From: Thermobaculum terrenum ATCC BAA-798
GTDB taxonomy: Bacteria; Chloroflexota; Chloroflexia; Thermobaculales; Thermobaculaceae
DNA length: 64,000 nucleotides
Reading direction: 5' to 3'
Assembly (NCBI RefSeq): GCF_000025005.1
Contig: NC_013525.1
Span: forward strand, 941,501 to 1,005,500
Notes under the pieces: generated by a model
Told to the model about the DNA's origin: nothing
Seen by the model: the letters and a program-made list of their open reading frames with translations, nothing else
Database searches by the model: none
Translations under genes and position numbers: made by a program
Shown here: positions 9,052 to 17,664 of the stretch, one piece after another
Layout: each line of letters begins with the position of its first letter
Position numbering within the stretch: the first letter of the stretch is position 1

Positions 9052-10218
9052 ATGAAGATAAGCAATAAAACGGCAAGATATGCCTTATTACATGCTCAGG
9101 GGTTTGAGAAGAGAGCTGAACCCGTAACCAAGTGGGATGTGCTTCAGGCTATCAGGCAGATGGGAGCACTCCAGATAGATACTATAAACGTAGTGGCTCG
9201 TAGTCCCTATCTGGTCATTTGGAGTAGATTGGGTGATTACAATCCTAGGTGGCTAGACGAGCTACATGCTGAGGGTTATCTTTTCGAGTATTGGTCACAT
9301 GCAGCATGCTTTCTTCCCATAGAGGATTATCCTATCTATCGGAGACGTATGATCGAAAGATCCAAAACATTAGCTAGGTGGTATCAAGTAGATTCTGACA
9401 TTGTCAATAGTGTCTTGGATTTTGTGTGTAATTATGGGCCCGTACTATCATCTAGCTTTCCCAATCTCGACAAGCGTGCCGGAGGTTGGTGGAATCGTAA
9501 GCCTGAGAAAGAGGCTCTAGAATACTTGTTCGATCTAGGCATGCTCATGGTAAAGGAGAGGAGAAATTTTCAGAGAGTTTATGACCTGCGGGAACGAGTT
9601 CTGCCAGACTGGGATGATTCCAATGTACCCTCTACCGACGAGATGAACAAATCATTAGTGCTTAAATCAGTAAAAGCCATGGGAGTAGCTAAGCTTACAT
9701 GGATAAGTGATTACTTTCGCCTTGATAAAACTTCGACTGTAACTGCTGTCAAACAATTGCTGGACGAGGGTGAATTAATTCAAGTAGAGGTAGATGGATG
9801 GGATGTTCCAGCTATAGTAAGCAGTAGTTTTATATCTGAGTTGAACGTAATTGAGGAGATGATTTCTAACTATCACATTACTACCTTCCTATCTCCTTTT
9901 GATCCGGTGATTTGGGACCGTAAGAGAGCTTTAGAGCTGTTTGGTTTCGACTACAAAATAGAAGTATATACACCTGCTTCCAAAAGGATATATGGATACT
10001 TTACGTTGCCGATTCTTTACAAAGGCGGAATAATAGGGCGCATCGATCCAAAGGCTCATCGTAAAGATGGAGTCATGGAGATAAGGTCTTTGCACTTGGA
10101 ACCTAGGATCGAGATAGATGATGAGCTTATCTTCGAAGTCAGCAAAGCCCTAAGGAGTTTTGCTAACTGGCATGGTACTCCCGAACTTCTAATAAAGCAA
10201 GCTCCCTTTCAGATTTAG
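9052..10218 (+). CDS. YcaQ/AlkX-like winged-helix DNA glycosylase family protein
   Basis: A 388-residue member of the HTH_42 family, which includes E. coli YcaQ, a glycosylase that unhooks interstrand crosslinks. The N-terminal region contains ALQIDTINVVARSPY (about 34-48); its Q-I-D matches the catalytic Gln-X-Asp described for YcaQ. Tandem winged-helix domains follow, and the C-terminal portion has LSPFDPVIWDRKRALELFGF and a YGYFTLPILY strand typical of the family. GGGGAGC precedes ATG 9052. No other repair gene adjoins it. Glycosylase activity is family inference. Confidence 0.82.
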   Translation: MKISNKTARYALLHAQGFEKRAEPVTKWDVLQAIRQMGALQIDTINVVARSPYLVIWSRLGDYNPRWLDELHAEGYLFEYWSHAACFLPIEDYPIYRRRMIERSKTLARWYQVDSDIVNSVLDFVCNYGPVLSSSFPNLDKRAGGWWNRKPEKEALEYLFDLGMLMVKERRNFQRVYDLRERVLPDWDDSNVPSTDEMNKSLVLKSVKAMGVAKLTWISDYFRLDKTSTVTAVKQLLDEGELIQVEVDGWDVPAIVSSSFISELNVIEEMISNYHITTFLSPFDPVIWDRKRALELFGFDYKIEVYTPASKRIYGYFTLPILYKGGIIGRIDPKAHRKDGVMEIRSLHLEPRIEIDDELIFEVSKALRSFANWHGTPELLIKQAPFQI

Positions 10219-10388
10219 ATTTAGATGAATTAAGGACTATTAGCGGCGTAACTCTCTACTAGTTGCATTTTAACACCTGCGAAAATTAGTTTTTCCCCTT
10301 TATCCCAAAGCAGTGACAAAGTAGCTGACAAGAGTGCTCTCTATCATCTCTTTAGATTCAGAGATCAATTTTCAAGGAGGACAGATGT

Positions 10389-11012
10389 ATGAAGTGGTTT
10401 GCGTCTATATTATCTACTTTAGCTTTGGTAATGCTTGGTGTTCATGGGATTGCTCTGGCAAAACAGATATATGGTAATAACGCTAACAATTATCTTGTAG
10501 GTACTAACTCCTGGGATACGATCTTTGGCAGAGGAGGCAAGGATACGATTTACGGCTTGGGCGAGGATGATGATTTGTACGGCGGTGACGGCGGAGACAA
10601 GATCTATGGCGGCTCAGGGTGGGATACAATTCGTGGCGATGATGGTCCTGATTATGTAGAAGGTAACAGCGGTATCGATGACATAAAGGGTGGTTACGGA
10701 AATGACACGCTATCAGGTGGAGGCGGAGATGATGAAATCGCAGGGGGCTATGGTGATGATGTGATCCATGGTGGCAGCTATGACGATTGGCTTGAAGGGC
10801 AAAATGGTAGGGATAAAATATACGGCGATGCGGGTGAAGATTATATCGATGCGGGATCAGGATCTGATTACGTGTATGGTGGTGATGATGACGATTCCAT
10901 AGATACTTATGGAGACGGCTCCAAGGACTACGTGTACTGTGGGAAAGGAGTAGACGAAGTTTTTGCGGATAGCTGGGACTACGTCTCCAAGGATTGTGAG
11001 GAGGTTTACTAG
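10389..11012 (+). CDS. Secreted RTX-type calcium-binding repeat protein
   Basis: A 207-residue protein with a cleavable signal peptide (about residues 1-24) followed almost entirely by nonapeptide repeats of the GGxGxDxUx type, such as GGSGWDTIRGDD and GGYGNDTLSGGGGDDEI. Such repeats form a calcium-dependent parallel beta-roll. The C-terminal cap, with two Cys (YCGKGVDEV and KDCEEVY), resembles the end of actinobacterial and Chloroflexi-type repeat proteins. AAGGAGG precedes the ATG. There is no catalytic domain, protease or type I secretion gene nearby, so a surface or matrix role is only a guess. Confidence 0.85.
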   Translation: MKWFASILSTLALVMLGVHGIALAKQIYGNNANNYLVGTNSWDTIFGRGGKDTIYGLGEDDDLYGGDGGDKIYGGSGWDTIRGDDGPDYVEGNSGIDDIKGGYGNDTLSGGGGDDEIAGGYGDDVIHGGSYDDWLEGQNGRDKIYGDAGEDYIDAGSGSDYVYGGDDDDSIDTYGDGSKDYVYCGKGVDEVFADSWDYVSKDCEEVY

Positions 11013-11037
11013 CGCATTGACCATGCGCTAGTAAACC
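11003..11037 (+). terminator. Hairpin terminator of the RTX-repeat gene
   Basis: Perfect 15-bp arms (11003-11017 and 11023-11037) with a 5-base loop; the stop codon TAG lies in the left arm. No strong T-run follows, so it may act partly as an RNA 3'-end protector. Confidence 0.65.
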
Positions 11038-11081
11038 CAAATAATATCGAATTTATGATATTTTTGCTTCAAGAATATCCT

Positions 11082-11124
11082 CTTTACGGTTTATTACTTT
11101 AAATTATGGCTATAAACCGTAAAG
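11082..11124. repeat. Inverted repeat upstream of a hypothetical gene
   Basis: CTTTACGGTTTA (11082-11093) and TAAACCGTAAAG (11113-11124) are perfect 12-bp arms around a 19-base spacer. They end 16 bases before the next start codon, so this is a candidate operator or leader hairpin. Confidence 0.6.
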
Positions 11125-11140
11125 AAACTGGGGAAGAACG

Positions 11141-11437
11141 ATGTGGACACTAACGGGACTGGGCGGCAACTTCACCACAAAAGACGAAATGATGCAATCT
11201 GTGGAGCTCATACTCCAGATAGCTGTACAAAGGCTGCAGGAAAGTAAGGACGAAGCTGAGGCTATGTCAATCGCGATGAAGGATCTTGCGAGGGATATAC
11301 TCGCTGCCTCTGATTCAAGCTCTCAAGTAAGGGATAGCTTGCTTCTGTCTTCATTGCTAAGATTGTATGCGCTTTGTATAGCTGCAGGTATCTTTGACGA
11401 GAGAGGTAAGCTTATCCAATTCAAGACTCACCTTTAA
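11141..11437 (+). CDS. Hypothetical protein, 98 residues
   Basis: I do not recognise this protein. It is mostly predicted alpha-helix, with two amphipathic stretches (about 17-55 and 60-85), no transmembrane segment, no signal peptide and no cysteine pair. GGGGAAG sits 6 bases before the ATG. The frame fits tightly between an upstream 12-bp inverted repeat and a downstream 30-base palindrome, which supports a real single-gene unit. The fold could suit a small regulator or a partner protein, but nothing in the sequence decides this. Confidence 0.65.
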   Translation: MWTLTGLGGNFTTKDEMMQSVELILQIAVQRLQESKDEAEAMSIAMKDLARDILAASDSSSQVRDSLLLSSLLRLYALCIAAGIFDERGKLIQFKTHL

Positions 11438-11445
11438 TAGTGACC

Positions 11446-11475
11446 AGGCTAGAAGAGATTAATCTCTTCTAGCCT
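11446..11475. terminator. Perfect 30-base palindrome between convergent genes
   Basis: AGGCTAGAAGAGATT (11446-11460) is followed immediately by its exact reverse complement (11461-11475). It sits 9 bases after the hypothetical gene and before the end of the convergent methyltransferase. There is no clear T-run. Confidence 0.65.
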
Positions 11476-11527
11476 CAAACAGTATTTATGAGTGTGATCT
11501 TTGCTATAGAATCTTGAGTATTGTCTG

Positions 11528-12355
11528 TTATATGGCAAGGACGTTTATTGACTGTGCTGAAAACTCGTAGCTATTATCTGGCAACTTGTAAGGTTCTACT
11601 ATTTGATAGATAAGGTCTCTAAGTTCTAAGAGCACGTCTTCACGCAGAGTACTCATAAATCCCGAGTAGTCGCTACCAAGTTGGGTTATTCCCTGCCAGT
11701 AGGTTTCCTTGTCAGTAAACCTCAATTTTGTTTCCATGCTGCTCATTTCAAGTGTCAAAAAACCACTCTCTGTGAGTGCCTCTTTTAACCTCTCTAATAT
11801 TGAGAGGTTAAAAATATCGGGAAAACTAGATTTGGGGATATACCCCTTACCTATTAGCAAGTTATGTACTAGTGAGATCCAGGGATTTTTTATGGGGTCG
11901 CCCCATACCGCGAGAGCCAACCTACCTCCAGTTCTTAGCACACGTCTTGACTCTCGAAGTGTTTCCTTGTAATTAGTGGAAGTTATTCCCCATTTACAGA
12001 TGACTGCGTCTACACTATTATCAGGAAGTTCTATCTTTTCTGGGTTCAACACTTTGAACTCTACGTTATTTATCCCTAACTCCTTAGCTCTCATCCTAGC
12101 AACATCAAGAGCTTCTATACTTCGGTCACTGCAGATCAGCTTTCCATTGGGGCCCAAGAAGCTGGCGGCGACAAAGCCTGTATCTCCTGTTCCTGCTAGT
12201 AGCTCCAGTATTATTTCTCCTGGTCCTGGGTTAATTTGTCTTACTAGCCAAGCTGTAACGGGTCGGGATATAGCCCATAACTCGTTTCTAAGCTCATAAA
12301 GGCTTGTAGCCAGTTGCCATCTGGCTTCCTTATTGTGGTCTTCTATTGGTTGCAT
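11528..12355 (-). CDS. Class I SAM-dependent methyltransferase
   Basis: A 275-residue methyltransferase of the UbiE/COQ5-like group. Motif I is ILELLAGTGDTGFVA (about 50-64), followed by KLICSDRSIEALDVAR (motif II, Asp binding the ribose), ELPDNSVDAVICKWGI (motif post II/III) and a SRRVLRTGGRLALAVWG strand. An N-terminal helical region with two Trp may form a substrate lid. The substrate cannot be told from sequence or neighbours. It is transcribed alone; the 240 bases upstream contain nothing I can assign firmly. Confidence 0.85.
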   Translation of the reverse strand: MQPIEDHNKEARWQLATSLYELRNELWAISRPVTAWLVRQINPGPGEIILELLAGTGDTGFVAASFLGPNGKLICSDRSIEALDVARMRAKELGINNVEFKVLNPEKIELPDNSVDAVICKWGITSTNYKETLRESRRVLRTGGRLALAVWGDPIKNPWISLVHNLLIGKGYIPKSSFPDIFNLSILERLKEALTESGFLTLEMSSMETKLRFTDKETYWQGITQLGSDYSGFMSTLREDVLLELRDLIYQIVEPYKLPDNSYEFSAQSINVLAI

Positions 12356-12595
12356 AATTCCTCCAGTTAGTAAGCCATTATAGGGTTAGCAGGATTGTTA
12401 TCTGTCATTGCGGGAGTGAATTTATGGTTGATCTTTTGTAGAGGGGTATCATGTAGGCTGATTATTTTGTCGAATATTTAGAAATTCTAAATTATGCACA
12501 AAAATTTGCGCGACAAGTCGCACTCTACCGTTGCCAAGTTTTCACTCTAGTAGTAACCTTCTGATGTGTCACTTTCTATACGGGGGTAACTGCCT

Positions 12596-13441
12596 TTGAA
12601 ACCAAAACTTGCGGTCTCTAGCTACTCCTTTCACCGCTTTGGATGGGGGCCAGAGGGTGATGATAAACCAAGCCTCGAGCAGATGATAGATAAGTGTTCC
12701 GAACTTGGGTTGGATGGAATAGAACTTTTGGGAGTACACTTTGAGAAGTCGGACCCTGCATATCTACATACTCTCAAACAGTACGCTTTTATGAGAGGTG
12801 TAGATATAGTAGCCGTATCAGCTCACCATAACTTCGTACATCCTGATTACTCGATCCGTATGGAAGAACTGAATAAGCTAGTTAGATGGATAGATGTGGC
12901 CTACGAATTAGGAGTTCCTACTGTACGAGCCTTCGGTGGAAGATGGAATACCATTGAGAGTTTCGAGGATTTCATGGCTGCTAGCGGGGACGAACCTCCT
13001 CTTGACGGATATACGGATGATGATGCTTTTGATTGGAGCATAGAGTGCTTCAAGATAGCTAGTTATTATGCAGGCAAGAAAGGCGTAACCATAGCACTCG
13101 AGAATCATTGGGGACTAACCGGAAAGGCTGAGGGCGTACTAAGGATAATAAACAGCGTCAAGTCTCCTTGGCTAAAGGTGGTGCTAGACACCGGTAATTT
13201 TAACTTCCGTCCTGACCAGTATGAGGAGATGCAAACTCTCCTGCCTTACGTCGTCATGTTGCATGCTAAAACCTATTTCGGCGGAGGGATATTTTACGAC
13301 GCTGGTCTGGACTATCAGAAGATTGGTCAAATGCTGCGAGAAGCTAATTTTAGTGGTTACGTATCTATTGAGTTTGAAGGAAAGGATCATCCCGATAAGG
13401 GTATCCCGTCTAGTATAGAGCTCCTTCGGTCTTCCCTATAG
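12596..13441 (+). CDS. Sugar phosphate isomerase/epimerase family (xylose isomerase-like TIM barrel)
   Basis: A 281-residue AP-endonuclease-2-fold protein. Probable metal ligands are Glu in ALENHWG (about 168), Asp in VLDTGNFN (about 198), His in MLHAKTYFGG (about 222) and Glu in SIEFEGKDHP (about 262), the usual pattern for sugar epimerases. The start is TTG with GGGGG upstream. It lies upstream of the ABC importer operon but has its own 3' inverted repeat and a separate promoter follows it, so co-regulation is only suggested. If linked, the importer may carry an oligosaccharide rather than a peptide. Confidence 0.82.
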   Translation: MKPKLAVSSYSFHRFGWGPEGDDKPSLEQMIDKCSELGLDGIELLGVHFEKSDPAYLHTLKQYAFMRGVDIVAVSAHHNFVHPDYSIRMEELNKLVRWIDVAYELGVPTVRAFGGRWNTIESFEDFMAASGDEPPLDGYTDDDAFDWSIECFKIASYYAGKKGVTIALENHWGLTGKAEGVLRIINSVKSPWLKVVLDTGNFNFRPDQYEEMQTLLPYVVMLHAKTYFGGGIFYDAGLDYQKIGQMLREANFSGYVSIEFEGKDHPDKGIPSSIELLRSSL

Positions 13442-13493
13442 CTGGTAGCAATTCATAAAAGTAGCAATTAGCAGTACGTTCATTTGCTACCAG
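13442..13493. repeat. Inverted repeat before the importer promoter
   Basis: CTGGTAGCAA (13442-13451) and TTGCTACCAG (13484-13493) are perfect 10-bp arms with a 32-base spacer that contains further GTAGCAA-like copies. The element ends 3 bases before the -35 box, so it may be an operator as well as a 3'-end structure. Confidence 0.55.
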
Positions 13494-13496
13494 ATA

Positions 13497-13525
13497 TTGA
13501 CAGTATGTGACTATGGTTTTATACT
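13497..13525 (+). promoter_or_regulatory. Sigma-70-type promoter of the ABC importer operon
   Basis: TTGACA (13497-13502), 17-base spacer, TATACT (13520-13525). A start near 13532 gives a leader of about 35 bases with AAAGGAG before ATG 13567. Confidence 0.82.
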
Positions 13526-13566
13526 TTGGCCGCACTACTGGATGAATGTTATAGAAAGGAGAAATA

Positions 13567-14649
13567 ATGGCAGTCATTCAGGAAGGACGCGCTGTAGCTG
13601 AACCCAACGTTGGTATCGTGGTACTGGCGCGCCGGGTGGTGGGCAACTATCTGCTGCGAAGGATAATCAGGGCTGTACTTACTATCTACCTGGTATCTAC
13701 TATAACCTTCTTTCTTGTAAGGTTAGTTCCTGGTAGCCCCATCGAGGTTTATATTTATAACCTAGTCAATCAATATGGAATCCCCTATGAAGAGGCGAAG
13801 CAACAAGCAGCCTCGCTATTCTCACTTGATCTGGATGCTCCGATATGGCGGCAATACTTTGACTACATGGGAGGACTTCTCCATGGGGATTTTGGTAAAT
13901 CCCTTATAAATGTTGGCACGCCCGTAACTACTTATGTGCTCAAGTACCTACCATGGACTTTGTTTAGTGTGGGTATCGGAGAGATACTAAGCTTCTTGCT
14001 AGGAATGTCTATAGGGATGTTCATGGCCTATCGCAGAGGGTCGAGACTAGACCACGTAATGACCATAGTTGCCTCGGCACTTAGCTCCATACCTAATTAT
14101 CTTGTGGGAATGATGCTAGTTGTATTCCTAGGGGTGCAGTTGGAGCTGTTCTCGTTCACAGCTATGCGTGGGACGCTTTCTCCTGGTGTGCAACCGGGAT
14201 TTAGTCTGACCTTTATCAAAGATGCACTTTATCATGCATCCTTGCCTATAACCGTCTACTTACTTACTACTATCGGGGGATGGATACTCACTATGAGGAG
14301 TAGTACCGAGTCGACTCTTGGTGAGGATTACGTCACAGTCGCTAAGGCTCGTGGTTTGAAGGAAAGAAGGATAGTAACTTCCTATGTAGGTAGAAACGCC
14401 TCGTTACCTCTTTTTACGCAGTTCACCATATCACTAGCCTTTGTGGTAGGTGGATCCTTCTTTGTAGAGTGGTTGCTGAACTATCAGGGTATAGGATTGG
14501 TTCTTTTCAATGCTATACAACAGCGTGACTACCCAGTGCTTCAAGGCATATTCCTACTGATCACTATATCCGTAATATTTGCGAACCTCCTGGCGGATCT
14601 GATCTATGCTCGACTCGATCCTAGGATAAGGCTTGTTGGAGGAAGATAG
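13567..14649 (+). CDS. Peptide/oligosaccharide ABC transporter permease (DppB type)
   Basis: A 360-residue inner-membrane permease of the OppB/DppB family. After a basic N-terminal tail, the first helix and the segment FFLVRLVPGSPIEVY (about 49-63) are typical. The cytoplasmic EAA-like loop that docks the ATPase is around DYVTVAKARGLKERRIV (about 255-271). The C terminus RLDPRIRLVGGR is a family signature. The second permease starts 3 bases after its stop. The N-terminal tail of about 35 residues is somewhat longer than usual. Confidence 0.9.
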   Translation: MAVIQEGRAVAEPNVGIVVLARRVVGNYLLRRIIRAVLTIYLVSTITFFLVRLVPGSPIEVYIYNLVNQYGIPYEEAKQQAASLFSLDLDAPIWRQYFDYMGGLLHGDFGKSLINVGTPVTTYVLKYLPWTLFSVGIGEILSFLLGMSIGMFMAYRRGSRLDHVMTIVASALSSIPNYLVGMMLVVFLGVQLELFSFTAMRGTLSPGVQPGFSLTFIKDALYHASLPITVYLLTTIGGWILTMRSSTESTLGEDYVTVAKARGLKERRIVTSYVGRNASLPLFTQFTISLAFVVGGSFFVEWLLNYQGIGLVLFNAIQQRDYPVLQGIFLLITISVIFANLLADLIYARLDPRIRLVGGR

Positions 14650-14652
14650 ATA

Positions 14653-15564
14653 ATGGCTACCACTACAGTAGAGACGAGACCTAATCCACTCTCCTGGCTT
14701 GCTGGGGTGATCAGCTGGATCGGTACTACTCTCAAGCTAATATCTAATAATAAAGTTGGCTTTGTGGGCTTTATAGGGCTGGTGATTATTCTACTGATCA
14801 CCTATATAGGTCCTATATTTGTGCCCATGGACATGTCGGCTAACGTGGGGCAAATATATCAGCCCCCATCTCTCGAGCATCCTCTGGGAACAGATTCCGA
14901 AGGCAGGGATGTTCTTGTGCAGATCATCCACGGCGGTAGATCCATTATATCTGTCGGTTTCATGGCGGCTGTGATCTCGACTTTTATAGCCTTAACCTTG
15001 GGGTCAATAAGCGCTTATTTTGGGGGGCTAGTAGATACTATCCTCACTTGGATAGCTGATGTCGTTTTGACAATACCCAGCGTTATCTTCCTGGCTGTGT
15101 TAGCTGGAATATTTCAATTCAAGACTCAATTCAGCATTGCACTCATAATAGGCGCTATTAGCTGGCCTAGCTTGATGAGAGCAATTAGATCACAGGTGCT
15201 GTCCCTAAAAGAAAGGGATTATGTAGAAGCTGCTAGATGCCTGGACTTAGGCACTCCACATATCATATTTAGGGAAATAGCCCCTAACATGGCAGGTTAT
15301 ATAGCCATAAGCTTTACTCTCGCATTAACTTCGGCAATGTATGCCTCAGTAGGATTGATATTCTTGGGGCTTGTGCCTCTGGCAGGGATAAACTGGGGGG
15401 TGATGTTGAACCTCGCCTGGGTACGAGGGGCAATATTCTTCAAGGATAGTCTTCTATACATACTCTCACCTATAGTAGCCATATCCTTATTCCAGCTTAG
15501 CTTAGTGGCATTCTCCAGGTCTCTAGCTGAGATCTTTGATCCTAGACTGAGAGGAGGTTCCTAG
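14653..15564 (+). CDS. Peptide/oligosaccharide ABC transporter permease (DppC type)
   Basis: A 303-residue partner permease. The N-terminal helix near residues 32-57 leads into the sequence HPLGTDSEGRDVLVQIIHGGR (about 75-95), a clear DppC/OppC landmark. The EAA loop is ERDYVEAARCLDLGTPHII (about 187-205), and the C terminus EIFDPRLRGGS also fits. It forms the heterodimeric channel with the preceding permease. The ATPase gene starts on the next base, with no gap. Confidence 0.9.
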   Translation: MATTTVETRPNPLSWLAGVISWIGTTLKLISNNKVGFVGFIGLVIILLITYIGPIFVPMDMSANVGQIYQPPSLEHPLGTDSEGRDVLVQIIHGGRSIISVGFMAAVISTFIALTLGSISAYFGGLVDTILTWIADVVLTIPSVIFLAVLAGIFQFKTQFSIALIIGAISWPSLMRAIRSQVLSLKERDYVEAARCLDLGTPHIIFREIAPNMAGYIAISFTLALTSAMYASVGLIFLGLVPLAGINWGVMLNLAWVRGAIFFKDSLLYILSPIVAISLFQLSLVAFSRSLAEIFDPRLRGGS

Positions 15565-16644
15565 GTGAAAGAGAAGACCTTATCCAGTGCGGAGATAAGG
15601 GGATCTGAAAGAACCGCACTGTCCGTTGAGAACCTGGAGATAGGTTACAGGGCTAGCAGAGGTATTGTTCACGCTGTAAGGGGAGTCAGTTTCGATCTGC
15701 TAGAGGGCGAAAGCCTAGCTCTAATAGGTGAGAGCGGGTCCGGGAAGACTACTATGGGATTGTCGTTGGTTCGACTACTTCCAACATCCGCCAAGGTCTT
15801 TAGCGGTAAGATCATTTTCAAAGATGATACTGGTAGACAGCTAGATGTACTCAATCTTGAAAAGGAAGGTCTGCGGCGTTTCAGATGGGAACAATGTGCG
15901 ATGGTCTTCCAATCAGCGTTGAATGCGCTCAATCCTGTCCTTAGGGTTAGAGATCATTTTCTGGATACGTATAAATCTCACGCTTCTAGTGGCCGTGTAG
16001 ATGAGAAAAAGGTCATTGAAAGGGCTAAAGAGGTTCTAAGATTCGTTCAGCTTGACCCAGATCGAGTACTTAACTCGTTCCCGCACGAGCTCTCTGGTGG
16101 TATGCGCCAACGAGTCATGATAGCTTTAGGTTTATTGCTAAACCCTAAAGTCATTATCCTAGATGAGCCCACGACTGCTTTGGATGTTATTACCCAGAGG
16201 GCTATCATCGACGTTATACGTCGTTTAAAGCAGGAACATGAGTTTGCAATGATTTTTATATCGCACGATCTGTCGCTAGCTGCTGAGCTGGCTGATCGGG
16301 TAGCAACTATGTACGCCGGACGCGTGATCGAGATTGGCAATGTAGAGGACGTATTCTATAAGCCTTGCCATCCTTACACTGTAGGTCTACTTAGAGCGGT
16401 CCCGACACTCGAGGGTGGTAGGAAAGACCTCATATCCATCCCGGGTTCTCCTCCTGACCTTATAGATATGCCTAGTGGTTGTAAGTTTCATCCACGTTGT
16501 CCCTATGCTACTCAGCAATGTATGGAAGAAGAGCCTCCTCTAATAGATGTGGGGAATAATCACGGGGCTGCTTGCTGGCATTGGCAGCGCGTCATACAAG
16601 ATTGGGAAGCGGGAAAGGATGCTTATGAGCGAGACAGCGATTGA
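15565..16644 (+). CDS. Peptide/oligosaccharide ABC transporter ATPase (DppD type)
   Basis: A 359-residue ATPase. Walker A GESGSGKTT (about 57-65), Q-loop FQSALNALNPV, signature LSGGMRQR (about 175-182) and Walker B VIILDEPTTALD are intact. The C-terminal oligopeptide-transporter domain has CKFHPRCPYATQQC, a Cys cluster shared by the family and linked in some members to an iron-sulfur centre. GTG start, abutting the DppC stop; GGAGGT lies at the end of dppC. It pairs with the next gene to form the ATPase heterodimer. Confidence 0.9.
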   Translation: MKEKTLSSAEIRGSERTALSVENLEIGYRASRGIVHAVRGVSFDLLEGESLALIGESGSGKTTMGLSLVRLLPTSAKVFSGKIIFKDDTGRQLDVLNLEKEGLRRFRWEQCAMVFQSALNALNPVLRVRDHFLDTYKSHASSGRVDEKKVIERAKEVLRFVQLDPDRVLNSFPHELSGGMRQRVMIALGLLLNPKVIILDEPTTALDVITQRAIIDVIRRLKQEHEFAMIFISHDLSLAAELADRVATMYAGRVIEIGNVEDVFYKPCHPYTVGLLRAVPTLEGGRKDLISIPGSPPDLIDMPSGCKFHPRCPYATQQCMEEEPPLIDVGNNHGAACWHWQRVIQDWEAGKDAYERDSD

Positions 16645-17662
16645 GTTTGTACATGTAAGCAAACTTTTTGGTCATGGCAAGAACCAAATAAGGGCAGTGG
16701 ATGATGTCTCGTTTAAGATCGAGAAGGGTAAAACCTTGTGCCTTGTTGGCGAGAGCGGATCTGGCAAATCTACTACTGGCAAGATGGTAGCAGGATTGCT
16801 CCCACCGTCTGAGGGCAAGATACTCTATAAAGGCAAAGATGTCTCCACCTTAACACACTCTGAGAGCAAGCAGTTTCGTCGAGCAGTCCAGATGATCCAC
16901 CAAGACCCATATGCTTCTCTTAACCCTATAAGGTCGGTTGCACAAATTCTTGCTACCCCTCTTCAGCATCATCATATAGTTAGATCTAAGCCTGAATTAT
17001 ACAGAAAGATGGAAGAGCTGCTTGAGATCGTGGGGCTCACGCCTCCACGAGATTTTCTATTCAAGTATCCACATCAGCTCTCAGGAGGGCAGCGACAAAG
17101 AGTAGCGGTAGCACGAGCCTTGACCGTAAACCCAGAGCTTATAGTGGCGGATGAAGCCGTGTCCATGGTGGATGTATCCCTGCGTGTCAGCCTCCTCAAT
17201 ATGATGCTCAGGCTTCAAAAAGAGCTAGGTGTTACGTTTCTTTTCATAACCCATGATTTGGCAGTTGCCAAGCATTTTGCCTGGGAAGGTCAGCTTGCTG
17301 TGATGTATTTGGGTAGAATAGTCGAGCTGGGTGATACCCAAGACTTGATAGCTGACCCTATACATCCCTATACAAGAGCTCTTATAACCGCACTCCCCGA
17401 AGCTGATCCTGTGGTGACTCGCACCAAGAAGAGACTTATATTGCGTAGCCCAGACATACCTAGCCTTCTTAATCTACCATCCGGATGTACCTTTCATCCC
17501 AGATGCCCATTATATGAAGAAGGTTTCTGCGAGATAGAAAGACCAGCATCTGACGTAGTCAATATCAATGGACATCTAGCAGCCTGTTTTGTTGAGGCTC
17601 GCAAGAGAGGGCAGGAGGACAGGATCCCAGAGTTCGTTCGCTTTGGGGGCGTGAAGGTGTAG
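16625..17662 (+). CDS. Peptide/oligosaccharide ABC transporter ATPase (DppF type)
   Basis: A 345-residue ATPase with Walker A GESGSGKST, Q-loop IHQDPYASLNPI, signature LSGGQRQR and H-loop THD. Walker B reads LIVADEAVSMVD, so the usual DEPTSALD is changed (Ala for Pro after the catalytic Glu); the Glu itself is kept. The C-terminal CTFHPRCPLYEEGFC cluster matches its partner. I take ATG 16625, preceded by GGGAAAGG, which overlaps the dppD end by 20 bases; an in-frame start at 16547 would overlap much more. Confidence 0.88.
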   Translation: MSETAIEFVHVSKLFGHGKNQIRAVDDVSFKIEKGKTLCLVGESGSGKSTTGKMVAGLLPPSEGKILYKGKDVSTLTHSESKQFRRAVQMIHQDPYASLNPIRSVAQILATPLQHHHIVRSKPELYRKMEELLEIVGLTPPRDFLFKYPHQLSGGQRQRVAVARALTVNPELIVADEAVSMVDVSLRVSLLNMMLRLQKELGVTFLFITHDLAVAKHFAWEGQLAVMYLGRIVELGDTQDLIADPIHPYTRALITALPEADPVVTRTKKRLILRSPDIPSLLNLPSGCTFHPRCPLYEEGFCEIERPASDVVNINGHLAACFVEARKRGQEDRIPEFVRFGGVKV

Positions 17663-17664
17663 CT

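Noticed and set aside
10504-11040. 178-codon His/Arg-rich frame opposite the RTX-repeat gene
   Set aside because: A repeat artefact: the antisense of GGxGxD codons gives His/Arg-rich nonsense.
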